From Steromphala cineraria (Eukaryota > Mollusca > Gastropoda > Trochida > Trochidae), in assembly GCA_916613615.1 (NCBI GenBank), contig OU744724.1, positions 19,454,171 through 19,518,170 of the forward strand: DNA of 64,000 nucleotides. The letters are read 5' to 3'. The position numbers and the translations under genes were made by a program. The notes below the pieces were generated by a model, which saw only the letters and a program-made list of their open reading frames with translations, was not told the origin of the DNA and did not search any database. Of the stretch, positions 23,421-34,153 are shown one piece after another. How positions within the stretch are numbered: position 1 is the stretch's first letter; the number at the start of each line of letters is the position of its first letter.

Positions 23421-25687
23421 ATAAACACTCAAAATAATATAGATAGTACAGAATATTTTTTTTCAGGGACTATTAGTCTATTTGAAATTCAACATTCATG
23501 GATAAAATGCACAGAAGATGTGATGATGTGAGTGTGATGAACTTTTTTCCTGAGGTGCATAAATGTTATCCTTGATAAACTGAGTCTATAACTTTAATCA
23601 ATTTTCAAGTAACTGTGTATAGGAGCACTATTTCAGTTGTCACATGTGGAATTAAAATACCTACTGATGCAGAAATTCTGTCATTAAAATTCTGGTAAAT
23701 ATCTCTACTCATTTGCCTTAAGTACATTTTAATGAGAAAATGATGGATAACAATAGCAATAATTTTTCATTTATTATTTACTTCATCATTGTATATAGAG
23801 AAAATCATTGTGAATTGATATATTGAAAATTACATTTGTTTGTACAATGAGCTTTTGATAGAATAGTTTAGGGTTTGAATTTGAGCATTTCACTTTTCTG
23901 TTAAAAACTAGTGAACCTGCATTTAGCTTTGAGTACAATATTACATTATGTGGATTATTCATTACATTATTCTATGATAAGAGTTCTATAAGTGATTACA
24001 AAATTGCTGCACAACCTGTTTTTGCGTAATTGTTGATCACTTAACATTTCCCAACAAGGAACCACTAATTGTCCTTTTATAAAACTGTATCAGAGATTAA
24101 AGGCAAACCTTTAAACACATACATACCAGTAACAAGAAATGCAATCAGAAATAATTGCTCCATTATCAGCACACAATGGTATGTATACTTTCTATGTTGA
24201 TTGCGTTACTGCGTTGAGTGACTATTGACTGGATTTAACTTTTGCACTCTTTTATTACAATTACAATTGTTTATGGTAACCAACTTTTGTGATTACTGTT
24301 GCGTTAGTTTTCTCCTGTCAATGTGAGTATTGTTTTTAATTTTCTACTGTGCAATTTTTAGATGTTTTTTGTTAAAGATACTAGCGCTGAAGGCATAATT
24401 TACCACTAGAAATCAATGGAGTCTAAAAAAGTTTGGTTTGTTTACATTGGACAACTGAAGCCGAAACACAAACTCTGTCAAATCAAAGTTTTCTTAAAAA
24501 ATTATTACTGTAAGTATTGCCCATCATAATAATAAACTTAGACCCTGTCGGTTCCTTATTCAATTAAGGCTTTAATGTGGGTATCTAACACTTGATACAT
24601 CTAAAATTCAACAGTGGGAAATAACAACAATATTCACGTTGACAGGAGATTCTTTTTGTGACGCCATTTTGTGATGCATTTGCTTAGGGAGTCGACCAGG
24701 AATTCACGTTTCACCCCTAATCGCGGTCTACAGTACTACTTCATTGCACCTAACAGAACAAACTTTGACTTCTCCTATCATTCACATTAAAGATGCTGTA
24801 TCATACTTGCAATATTTTAAAAAGTATTTTTAATGTATTCGTTGTATTTTTAGAAAAATTTAGCGGCCAAATCGGACCAAAATTCATTAAATATGAGATT
24901 ATTTACCAAAATTACGGAAACGGCAGCCAACATAAAGGTGAATCAAGTGTGGCCATCTCACAACTTCTGGTCTCTAAATATACTCTTGAAAACCGTCTTT
25001 GTTGCGCACGACTAGATTTTATTTTCTTTTTCTCCGAATAAGGTATTCGTTGCTGCCAAAGTTGATACCCATCGAACGCAAATACGCTAGTTGTGACACG
25101 GTGTAAATCCTACATGCGTAATGATTACGTCACCGAAAGCGGGTTCGTTAAATGCTATGCCCTTTCTACAAGGGGTACTGTGCTTTGGGCGTCGAAATAA
25201 GTATGTTATTGTTGATTAAACAATCTAAATATGATATCAAAATTTTGATGAAAGATTTTTCTACAAAGTGATGTATTTCTTTTCTCAATAGCTAAATTTC
25301 AGCCTGAACCGCATGCAAGTATGAAACAGCATCTTTAAGAGATATAAAGAACAATAATTGTGCATTCAATATGTTACCTATCATTTATGAATTTTTGTAT
25401 ACATGATAAATATATACAAATACTGTAAAATAAAGATTGAGATTGTAATTAAAATCAATGCACCTGCTCATTGCTGGCGGTGTTGTTCAACTCCAAGGGT
25501 GTGGGTTCAAATCCCATATAGAACAAGAATTTGTACTATAGAAGTCAGTTTTAAAAGATTGATTAATTCATAATAAATAATTAGAGGTTAATTAACAGTA
25601 TCTAATATCAATACAAGGTCTGACCCTTCAACAAAAATAGAAATACCAACTTTCTTCTGTAATTTTGTTTTCACTCTCCAGCTGCGC
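23421..25687. other. Non-coding stretch, no gene seen
   Basis: AT-rich with only short open frames that lack splice signals. A box-B-like GGGTTCAAATCCC at about 25503 follows a poor box A, too degenerate to call a tRNA. Confidence 0.3.
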
Positions 25688-25944
25688 CAGTCTAAGTAAA
25701 CCTAGCCTCACTATTATCCGTTACACTGCTATACTGAGTCTAGAAAGGTCTGGTTGAGGGTCGCGTCAGCCGACCTTTCTGACCCTCCAACGTTATACGT
25801 GCGAAGGCACACTATTGTGGCTTGGTAAGATCAGTTCTGATTGGTCAACTTGGTCACGTGGGCTGACACGACTCTCAACCAAGCCTTTCTAGACTCAGTA
25901 TAGCAGTGTAACGGATAATAGTGAGGCTAGGTTTACTTAGACTG
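25688..25944. mobile_element. 257-bp fold-back MITE with 9-bp target duplication
   Basis: Terminal inverted repeats of about 60 bp are perfect and begin CAGTCTAAGTAAACCTAGCC; the outermost base pairs with the final G. The element is flanked by the identical 9-bp duplication CAGCTGCGC (25679-25687 and 25945-25953). Long arms, small size and 9-bp duplication suggest a Mutator-type (MULE) passenger; the superfamily assignment is inference. The near-identity of the arms suggests a recent insertion. Confidence 0.85.
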
Positions 25945-26547
25945 CAGCTGCGCAATTCAGAAGTTTAATTTAATATAAACTTTTGAATATCTTATTAAAA
26001 AATAACTTTTGCTTTCACTTCAAATAAATTTATTAACTAATTCTATATCTTCAGATTTGTGTGATGATCACTTGAACATTAATAACTGTGCTTTGTCTTA
26101 CCGTAACTCAAATAACCATATTTATCTCTAGCACTGATTAATATACAAATTTTGTTTACCCATGACAAAAAATATAAGTTTGTATAAGCATACATATTTT
26201 TAACAAAATTAAAACATAAAGATGAGTTGATAATACTCGGAAATTATATGTTATCAAATTATGGCTTCCTCTTATAAATAGTAAAAGATCTTGCATAATT
26301 TTTATATGCATTATGATAGCAATGAGTGGTAATAGAACAAGTCTGGCAAGAGTTCAGTCCCTTGTTGCAAGATACTTGTTCTATGTCACAATCAACTGTG
26401 AAATTCATCAAGAATTCAAAAGTTCTCACTCTTTAATTAACAAATCATTCACAAATGACAATGAGTTCTTTCCTGACGTTTCATTTCCACTAAATGGTTT
26501 TCGGAAGTAAATACAGGTATAAAAACCAGATGCGTTTGTGAAACCAA

Positions 26548-26783
26548 ATGCCCCCGGATGCATCCTGCTCGCTGTGTCAAGGTCAAGGTCACAAGGTCAA
26601 ATGTCATGGTGTCATCTGAAAGGTCTCATCACAAGGGATCCATATGTCAAGTATCAAAGACCTAGCTCTGACCAATCAAAAGTTATGACCAAGGTTAAAG
26701 TTTTTGTGGACAAACGGACAGACGGACGGACAGATGGACAGGTGAAAAACAATATACCCCCGGGATCTCCGATTCGGGGGCAT
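26548..26783 (+). mobile_element. Short element with (ACGG)n and AGGTCA repeats
   Basis: Ends are inverted: ATGCCCCCGG at 26548 pairs with CCGATTCGGGGGCAT at 26783. Near the left end GTCAAGGTCAAGGTCACAAGG holds direct AGGTCA half-sites, and near the right end a (GGACAGAC)n-type tract occurs. The layout (AGGTCA phrases, ACGG-type microsatellite, terminal hairpin-like G/C) is shared with the elements at 22 kb and 8.7 kb, so it is probably another pearl/Helitron-type derivative. Confidence 0.55.
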
Positions 26784-28418
26784 AAAAATAAAAATTTATC
26801 ACTCCTACACTCTATCTTATAGGTTAAAAGTTTTGTGAATGTGACTTATATTAGAATTAAACATGGCCATCAACATTTGTCCAATCTCATTAAAATCAAA
26901 TCATTGATTAATTCCCTCAAAAACCAACTGATATATGATCTGATAAAATCCAATGGTGTCGACATGAACTTTGAACAAGAGACCCCTATCGTTAGACAAA
27001 TTAAAAAAGAAATCTGAAAGACAAGCAACTTCAACAGGACTTGCTGATCAAAAAACAAATGATCAAAAAAATGTTTACACACAGTTCGAATTAATCCTTG
27101 ACTCATACTTTTTTGCACATATTAAAATTATTAAAAATTTTAAGTGTAGATTTCAGAAATTGAAAATACATAGAAATGAAAATAATCAACAAACCTCCAT
27201 GTGGAAAAAACACTTCCATCAGTATCTAACCGTTCTATTCGAGGGTTTGACCTTGGTCACATTATCATTGAATTCAGAATTTGAAGTGGTGACACGACCA
27301 CATGTTACAATGGCAAAGAACATTAACATGTCAATATTTCAATAAATAATTTCTGATACACCAGCCCTTGAAATATTCTATCAGCAAGTGTAATGAACAC
27401 TGTACAGAAAAACAAAGGATCCATTACTATGTTATGATAATACAGGCATACCTGATGATTGCAATGGAAATTGTATAGCACTTGAGATGATAAACTCAAA
27501 ATGATATAATTTCATCAATTTGTTGTGCAGGCTTATAGCTGTATGTCAAACAGAGAAACTCGAGATAATAGATTGTCATATCATAAAAAGAAACAAAGAA
27601 TTGACTACCGGTAATGATTGAAATGGGAATGGCAAAGAAACCAAGATATCAAATGGTTGTGTCATCATGTCACAGATTTCTTGTTTAAACATAGATATGT
27701 TCTATCAAAAAAGACCAAACTCATGACTGTTCAATTGTCAGTATTACTTTAGGTGATACCCTGCAAACATCAGCATCTTAATAAAGTTGAGGTACAAGGT
27801 CCACCATATTTTTGATTTAAACGGTTGATAATTCTGGAGATGAACCTCTGGAAATGTCATCATTTCACCATAGACATCTTGTTCAAGCCTTGAAATGTTT
27901 TCCCCTAAATGGCTTGACCCATGATGGATTCATTGTTGGTCATCATTTCAAGGATTCCAGGTAAAGTTCTGGTAAAGCTAGCCTATGTTTGTCAAACAAA
28001 TGATTCAACCCTTACAGACAACTTCCTCTGCAAGGCATATCTCACACCAGTCTCAATCAATGGCTATTTTGCCAAAATTTTTGTTTGAGAGAAGCTCCCT
28101 CATTGGCAACTTCTAACATCCCATAGATTTTGATTTGACTTAAGTTCAGGTGAAGTTTGCTGAAGAGCTGGCATGGAAAGGTTGACTAAAATACTAAAAA
28201 TTCTTGGTGCCCTTGAGGCATAACAGCATTTTCATCCATACCAAATTTGAATTTCCTAACTCTTAAGTTATGCTCCGTCAAAGAAACAAAGTTACATATT
28301 TCGCCCATGCAAGATTATTTGTTTGTGTATAATCAAGCAAGTGATTGAAAATGGTGTAAGTAAGGCCAGGCAGAAAGACAAAGTTTTCGAGTGGGAAATT
28401 CAATCAAATCGAAGTAGT
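26784..28418. other. Non-coding stretch, no gene seen
   Basis: Overlapping short open frames at 26835-27345 are lysine/asparagine-rich, as expected of AT-rich non-coding DNA, and have no recognisable domain. Confidence 0.3.
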
Positions 28419-28680
28419 CAATCTAGTTAAAACTGGCTGTAATGTTATCGTCCCCTAAGTCCTTACGTTACATCTAGAGCTACTAACTAACTAATATTTA
28501 TGCTCATAATGTGTAAAATGCAATATAAATCCTAACGACACCCGATTCAAAGAGATCAGCCAGTTCTTTTTCCATTAGTTGATTTCCGCGCATGCACGAC
28601 ACGGACCATGTGGGTTAGTAGCTAGATGTAACGTAAGGCCTTAGGGGACGATAACATTACAGCTAGTTTAAACTAGATTG
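28419..28680. mobile_element. 262-bp fold-back MITE (CAATCTAG family), copy 1
   Basis: Arms beginning CAATCTAGTTAAAACT and ending AGTTTAAACTAGATTG fold together over about 70 bp through CTTACGTTACATCTAG. Flanks are CGAAGTAGT and CAAAGTAGT, a 9-bp target duplication with one difference. A longer copy, 406 bp, sits inside the OPA3 intron at 42267-42672. Confidence 0.8.
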
Positions 28681-28753
28681 CAAAGTAGTTGGAGAAAATA
28701 AGCTAGGCAAAACCAGGCTTTGGTAAGGAGCTGGAAATCAAATGTATACCTAC

Positions 28754-28893
28754 CGTCCACGACCATGATGTTTGTGTGGTAGCAAGTTGGTGCCAGCAAT
28801 CAGGGGCACATGGTGGCACGTAGCACAACACAGATAGAGTGGAGGAGAGATGGCACACGCAGAGACACAATCACTTGAGGGGAGATGGGGAAC
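28754..28893 (-). other. Exon-like segment of uncertain status
   Basis: On the minus strand, acceptor TTGTCTCAACAG and donor GGACG|GTAGGTAT bound 140 bases that are open in one frame. Joined to the 29781-29827 segment by its phase, a stop appears after seven codons. It may be a non-coding 5' exon of the synaptotagmin-like gene, a terminal exon of another transcript, or chance. RNA reads would decide. Confidence 0.25.
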
Positions 28894-29780
28894 CTGTTGA
28901 GACAACAGCACTGTACAACAACAAGGGGAGACAACACTGGGAATAGGTTACAATTGGGGACCACATGCAAATATTCAATCATCACGCTTGGGTTTTTAAC
29001 ATGAGTAATTTTAATATGGTTTGCTGTTAAAACCTTTTATTTTCAAACAGATATATATAAATACTTTAAACCAAAAACATAATTGCAAACATGATAATGC
29101 AATTTGCAACTTAAAATTGAGAATTATTACTTAGGAACATTATTTGATGGACTGTCATTTTCTAACCAATCCTTGAACATAATTTTTTCATATGTTATTG
29201 TAAAAAGAATGATAAATTTTGCATTTCTAGGTGGGCTTGGTATCACAACCACTTATTGTAAGAACATATTAACTCAAAACAAATAATATCATTTTGAATA
29301 AACATGTTTTGAAAATTGTAGTTCCAAAACATATAAAAAAAACTTGTATTAATTTCCATCATATTTAGAATAAAATTTCTTTTTTTAAGTATTGCTTTGG
29401 TGTCATTATCAGTTTACATAAGTTTTAATGTAGGTACTCGATTAGCTTTTTAGAAGATCCCAGTTCACTATGTGAAGATTTAGTTAAAGGATTTATTCAT
29501 CTTTTCTGCTTTTATACAAATTTCATGAAAAAAAAGATGATATACAAAAACATATCGTCACATAATTCTTATAAAGGTGAACATATGAACCATTTCTCAT
29601 ATTTGCCAAACATGTGATTTTACCCCAAAATACAATATTCAGTATACGATCATGCAGAGCATGCATTGTGATAACTTCCTGGCTGAGTATTTGTCTACAA
29701 CAGAGTATGAGGGAACTAATACTGTTGTAGACAAGGGAGAGGACGACAGACAGACAGACATACAGACAGTCAGCACTTAC

Positions 29781-29827
29781 TGAAGAAGCCCATGTAGTCT
29801 CTCTTAACAAAGTGGAGTGTTGTTAAC
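29781..29827 (-). other. Small exon-like segment of uncertain status
   Basis: Forty-seven bases on the minus strand with a good acceptor (TTGCTTGCAG) and a consensus donor (TTCA|GTAAGTGC). One frame reads LTTLHFVKRDYMGFF, with no family I recognise. It lies between the small gene at 32 kb and the synaptotagmin-like exon 1, so an untranslated leader exon of the latter is possible. Confidence 0.3.
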
Positions 29828-29970
29828 CTGCAAGCAACAAAGAGTTGGCAATTAACAAGAAAATTATGTCAAACATGAAATTTTTTATTATTTCTAAATT
29901 AGACAAAGGAATTTACTTCATTACTAACAAGTAATCAGTAAATTTGTCAAACTAAAAGTAAAATGATAAA

Positions 29971-30588
29971 TACTTCATTACTAATCAGTAATCAGATAAT
30001 TTGTCAATCATGAGATAAAGCAATCAACAATGTTACTCAGTAATCAGATGATTTGTTGACCAAAAGAAAAGCAAATTAATTTTTTTGCTAATCAGTAATC
30101 AGATAATTTGTCAATAAAAAAGTATAGCTATTCACAATGTTACTGATCAGTAAGCAAAATGGTTAAAACCTGTCAATACTTCATTACTAATCAGTAATCA
30201 GATAATTTGTCAATCATGAGATAAAGCAATCAACAATGTTACTCAGTAATCAGATGATTTGTTGACCAAAAGAAAAGCAAATTAATTTTTTTGCTAATCA
30301 GTAATCAGATAATTTGTCAATAAAAAAGTATAGCTATTCACAATGTTACTGATCAGTAAGCAAAATGGTTAAAACCTGTCAATACTTCATTACTAATCAG
30401 TAATCAGATAATTTGTCAATCATGAGATAAAGCAATCAACAATGTTACTCAGTAATCAGATGATTTGTTGACCAAAAGAAAAGCAAATTTATTTTTTTGC
30501 TAATCAGTAATCAGATAATTTGTCAATAAAAAGGTATAGCTATTCACAATGTTACTGATCAGTAAGCAAAATGGTTAAAACCTTTCAA
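29971..30588. repeat. Tandem array, three copies of a 206-bp unit
   Basis: The phrase TACTTCATTACTAATCAGTA starts at 29971, 30177 and 30383. Units are almost identical, so the array is young or homogenised. Each unit contains four diverged sub-motifs of the type TCAGTAATCAGATRATTTGT, so the 206-bp unit is itself built from a smaller repeat. It is non-coding. Confidence 0.9.
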
Positions 30589-31463
30589 TCATTTGTTAAA
30601 AACATCGTGAATTAATTCACCCCAAAAAGGAATCTGCACTGTAACCATAAAAATTAATTTATACACATTTGCATCTTCAAATTGGAGGAAATAGAGAATA
30701 TCTATATATTTATCTATCTATCCATGATGTAGATTTGTAGACCTATCTTCTATCCATACTGTAGACCTGTAGACCTATCTTCTATCCATAATGTAGACCT
30801 TTAGACTTATGTTCTATCCATACTTGTCCTGTGTTTCCCCCCTATTGACCCATCAACAGAAAACCCTGGGTATAGCCTGGTCACACATGGGTGGTTCAAC
30901 TCTCTCAGCCTCTCACATACCTGTGGTCGTATCACTTACATGCTTTCAGCTTGTGCCTGAACATTGTGTTTTGTGTCAGACAGAAGCTTTGGGAAGTACA
31001 CAAATCTCCGATATAAGTTTTCAAAATATATCAAACATCAATTTTAGAACTTAAATAAGATTTAATGAAAGGTATGATGAGCAGAGGTAGAAATTATCGG
31101 AGTACTAGTCTTTCGGACAAGTGGATTTCTAATACTAATAACCCATATGCGTAACTGCTAGCCCAGGCTGCCCTAATCATTTAAATTATCAAATTCTTGT
31201 CAATATGTAACTACTTGTTAATTGGACTATCAGAAAATACATTCTGCTAGCCCAGCAAATTTAGTACTAACAATGGGCCACGGGAATATGCTAATTTCAA
31301 ACCCTGCTTAGAGATATTGGTATATACATATACACACCTAGGGATGATATGGTCCCATTCCCTTATCATTGGTTCATTCTCATATCAACCTCTTATGACG
31401 TCATCATCGGTTGTTCATCCATATCGCCCTAGGGCATTATTTGATATCAGACCTTGCCAATGA

Positions 31464-31712
31464 CCTTGGGAGTTATGAGATATCCAACATTTCGTGACGT
31501 CATACATTTAGCTAAATCATATCCTCGTCCGGATACTGAAAATCTCGGCTTCGCCTCGACTTTCAGTATCCTCCCTCGGTTTAAACACGTCGGTGTTTTT
31601 TAAATATTACTCTCGTCTCCGCCTCTAGTAATATTTAAAAAAACACCTCCGTATAAATGTTATGGGGTCGAAAGATGGCATAAAGGTTAGATATCTCATA
31701 ACTCCCTAGGTC
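31464..31712. repeat. Nested palindromes: outer arms enclosing two inner hairpins
   Basis: GGGAGTTATGAGATATC (about 31468) pairs with GATATCTCATAACTCCC (about 31690) as outer arms. Between them lie two independent hairpins: GGATACTGAAAAT with ACTTTCAGTATCC (31531-31571, loop CTCGGCTTCGCCTCG) and GGTGTTTTTTAAATATTACT with AGTAATATTTAAAAAAACACC (31592-31647, loop CTCGTCTCCGCCTCT). The right outer part lies just past the poly(A) signal of the small gene at 31845-32688. Confidence 0.8.
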
Positions 31713-31824
31713 AATATGCTCAGTATCGACTGTGGGTGACGATTTTATCAATGGTTTCGTATGAAGTACATGACAAGCTTTCAATTTTTTTATTCTTTCA
31801 TGAAAACGGTACATTGTCAACTCC

Positions 31825-31830
31825 TTTATT
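31825..31830 (-). terminator. Poly(A) signal AATAAA of the small three-exon gene
   Basis: On the minus strand AATAAA occurs 15 bases after the stop codon at 31845. The position is close but workable for a short 3' UTR, and it supports a transcript ending near 31.8 kb. Confidence 0.5.
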
Positions 31831-31844
31831 AGTTCCTGAAACCT

Positions 31845-32688
31845 TCAACAGTTGGGTTTTCTGTCAGAGGCGTGATTTCGGTTTGTGTGCAGGTACGGGG
31901 TGATCTTCGTAATTCGGTAGATGCTGTCCTGTAAATCCCTGATGTTTTTAATCCACTTGTTACCTGTAAGAAAAATATAATTCCACTTAATTTACATCAT
32001 CATATTAAAATGTTAAAAAGTTTATACTCAACGCTCAAATGTTTCTTTTGCATTAATGCCAATATATCTTTAATCGTGAACACTTATTTAGGAACACAGT
32101 AGCAATTCCGTCAATCTCAGCACACCAATTTCGAAACAGAAATGTTGATTTCAACAATGAGTACAAACAATAGCTCATGCCAACCATGTTTTAAGACTTT
32201 GACAGGTGAACTAATGGTTCATGTAATGCTAGTATTAAAAACTTGCACTCATTGAAAGAAATATGCAGTTGGACTAACATATCCCTTACCTTCATTCAAC
32301 ATGGATAATCCGTGTACACAAGCTGCAGATGTGTTTCTGTCTGGAAAAGACGTGTCGCTGATCCATTAACATTCAAAGAATGCCCAACTGCATCGTAACA
32401 CAAAAATGACAATATAATCCAGTGAATAATAAAATATGCGTTGATTATGGATAGTCCGGCACATTCCACTGTTCACACACTTGCGCTCCAACAGCAAATA
32501 TCCGAAAATTGTTCCTTTATTGGACGTATGTAGTTACTGTAGCGTTTTCTTGAGCTGGGCTCTCGAAAAATATTATCCATTAAGTTTTCTTCGCTGTAAG
32601 AGTACTCCGACAAGCACGTGTTGGCCATCTTGAAACTATCCTTGCTGTCTCGTCGCTTTGTCAAGTCAAATGATAAGAGCACGTGCAT
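31845..32688 (-). CDS. Small three-exon gene of unknown function
   Basis: Three minus-strand exons join in frame: 32538-32688, 32290-32340 and 31845-31963. Junctions are CTACA|GTAACT to TTTTCCAG and GAATGAAG|GTAAGG to TTCTTACAG, both phase 1. The product is 106 residues from the first ATG (MHVLLSFDL) or 86 from the second (MANTCLSEYSYSEENL at 32628). The middle reads RNTSAACVHGLSMLNEG, and the C-terminal part, NKWIKNIRDLQDSIYRITK, looks like an amphipathic or coiled-coil helix. The end, NRNHASDRKPNC, is polar. No signal peptide or membrane segment is seen, and I do not recognise the family. Splice phases, a strong donor in exon 2 and an AATAAA after the stop support a real gene. The exon-1 donor is the weakest part. 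Confidence 0.6.
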
Positions 32689-32965
32689 TTACACGCAGGC
32701 GCATACGTCACCGCGACATTGCTTGCTGATTGGACAATGCGATCTTCACGACAACAGACGAGCTCGTAAATCTCGTGCAAAGTATTGCACACGGATAAGT
32801 TGTTCTTGCTGCCACGCTATGCTCGTGGGGTGTACTCTGTCTTGCATTCATAATGTATTGGACGAAATGTGATAAATGGGCAATTATTCCTTTAATTTTG
32901 ACATTACTGCGTTCCAACAACGATTAAAACATTAATTTAACTATGTTTTCCTCGGCGTGTATGGC

Positions 32966-33062
32966 AAATAGTAACCTATGCCTCGGTTGATACGGGAAAT
33001 ATAACCCCTCGGTTCCCTCGGGGTGATATTACCCGTATCAACCTCGGCATAGGTTACTATTT
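32966..33062. repeat. Near-perfect palindrome with CTCGG loop
   Basis: AAATAGTAACCTATGCC at 32966 pairs with GGCATAGGTTACTATTT ending 33062. The arms continue through CTCGGTTGATACGGG to a centre of CCCCTCGGTTCCCTCGGGG. It is one of the fold-backs with CTCG-rich loops. Confidence 0.85.
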
Positions 33063-33079
33063 ACTACATAATATACTAA

Positions 33080-33293
33080 GTGAGTGAGGTATTGTTTTGA
33101 ACCGCTTGGGCAATATTGCAGAGATATATTTAACTTGTTAATCCATACAGTACTATATTCCATTTTAACCCTTATAAATTTAGCTACCGGTAGTTAATCC
33201 ATACAGGTACACAAAGACAAAATGGCAGACTGACAACGATAAGAGTGAGTGAGATATTGTTTTACGCCGCTTGGGCAATATTGCAGCCATTAG
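33080..33293. repeat. Duplicated molluscan-type GTGAGTGAG repeat fragment
   Basis: GTGAGTGAGGTATTGTTTTG with CCGCTTGGGCAATATTGCAG at 33080 and the same phrase with small changes at 33246. A related phrase (GTGAGTGAGTTT..ACGCCGC..AGCAATATTCCAG) is, to my knowledge, a very common dispersed repeat in gastropods, which supports a molluscan source. Confidence 0.6.
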
Positions 33294-33336
33294 CAGTGTG
33301 ACAATGATGGATTTAGCCCCAAAGTCCTGCATCAAA

Positions 33337-34153
33337 TACTGTAAAATCATTATATTTTGCCGGGGTATTATGCGCAAATATTTAACCTCGCGAAAATATA
33401 TACAGATTCATATGACGTGATTGTAGAAACACATTGAAACAATCACAGGCAAGTAAGACGGTTAATATCTGCCGGGGGAGCCAGTCAAGCGAGTCGATGT
33501 TAACAAAGGAAGCATCGATGTCATTTCAAACCAAATCTTGTAAAATAAATTACTTTAGTCTAAATGTTGCATTTTAATGAAAATATAATTTTGTTCAAAT
33601 ATAAGACCTCATCTTTTGCATTTTTAAGTAGGCGTCCATTATCTTATACACCGTTTAGTTCATCTACAGCTTTGTCAATAAGCTTTTAGTGCTTGACTTA
33701 CTGATATCAACAAATGAGCCAATGGAAAAGCTTGTAACAAAAACATAATTACCGCTACGTTTACTGAACGTTTGTTTAGATATCTTGATGCTAATGATGT
33801 GTTAATCGGTAAAAGCAAAGCAACTTTTGACAAAATGACACAAAATGCTTGACTGTCATATCGTTTTTACTGAGATGAAAAGGACATTGCATTAAATAAT
33901 TAACAAACACCGTAAGTAAACGAATGTAATTTTCATTACAAATATATGTCATTTGCCGAGCGGTTCCTTTCTTGTGCTGGAAGAGGGTCGCATTATAATT
34001 GAGATAAATGATTTTGACATGACTTTCGGAGGATAAGATATAAAATAATATTTTGTAGGTATGATTTGCGCGAAAAATACACCGCGCGAATATGTCACTT
34101 TTGATAAATGCGCAAAAATACTGCCCAGCGAAAATAAATGATTTTACAGTACT
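33337..34153. mobile_element. Non-autonomous DNA transposon, about 815 bp, imperfect 45-bp TIRs
   Basis: TACTGTAAAATCATT at 33337 (approximately) pairs with AATGATTTTACAGTA ending about 34153, and the arms continue, imperfectly, through TTTTGCC..GGGTATTATGCGCA and TGCGCAAAAATACTGCCC. A TA dinucleotide at both ends could be the target duplication, as in Tc1/mariner-like elements. The internal open frame on the minus strand (33791-34156) shows no transposase motif. Confidence 0.6.

Noticed and set aside
25480..25545. tRNA-like sequence with GGGTTCAAATCCC
   Set aside because: Box B is good but no acceptable box A, D-arm or acceptor stem can be formed.
26835..27345. Lys/Asn-rich open frames on both strands
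   Set aside because: Composition is that of AT-rich non-coding DNA; no domain, no conserved start or splice context.
29971..30588. Coding repeats in the 206-bp array
   Set aside because: Stops in all frames in every unit.
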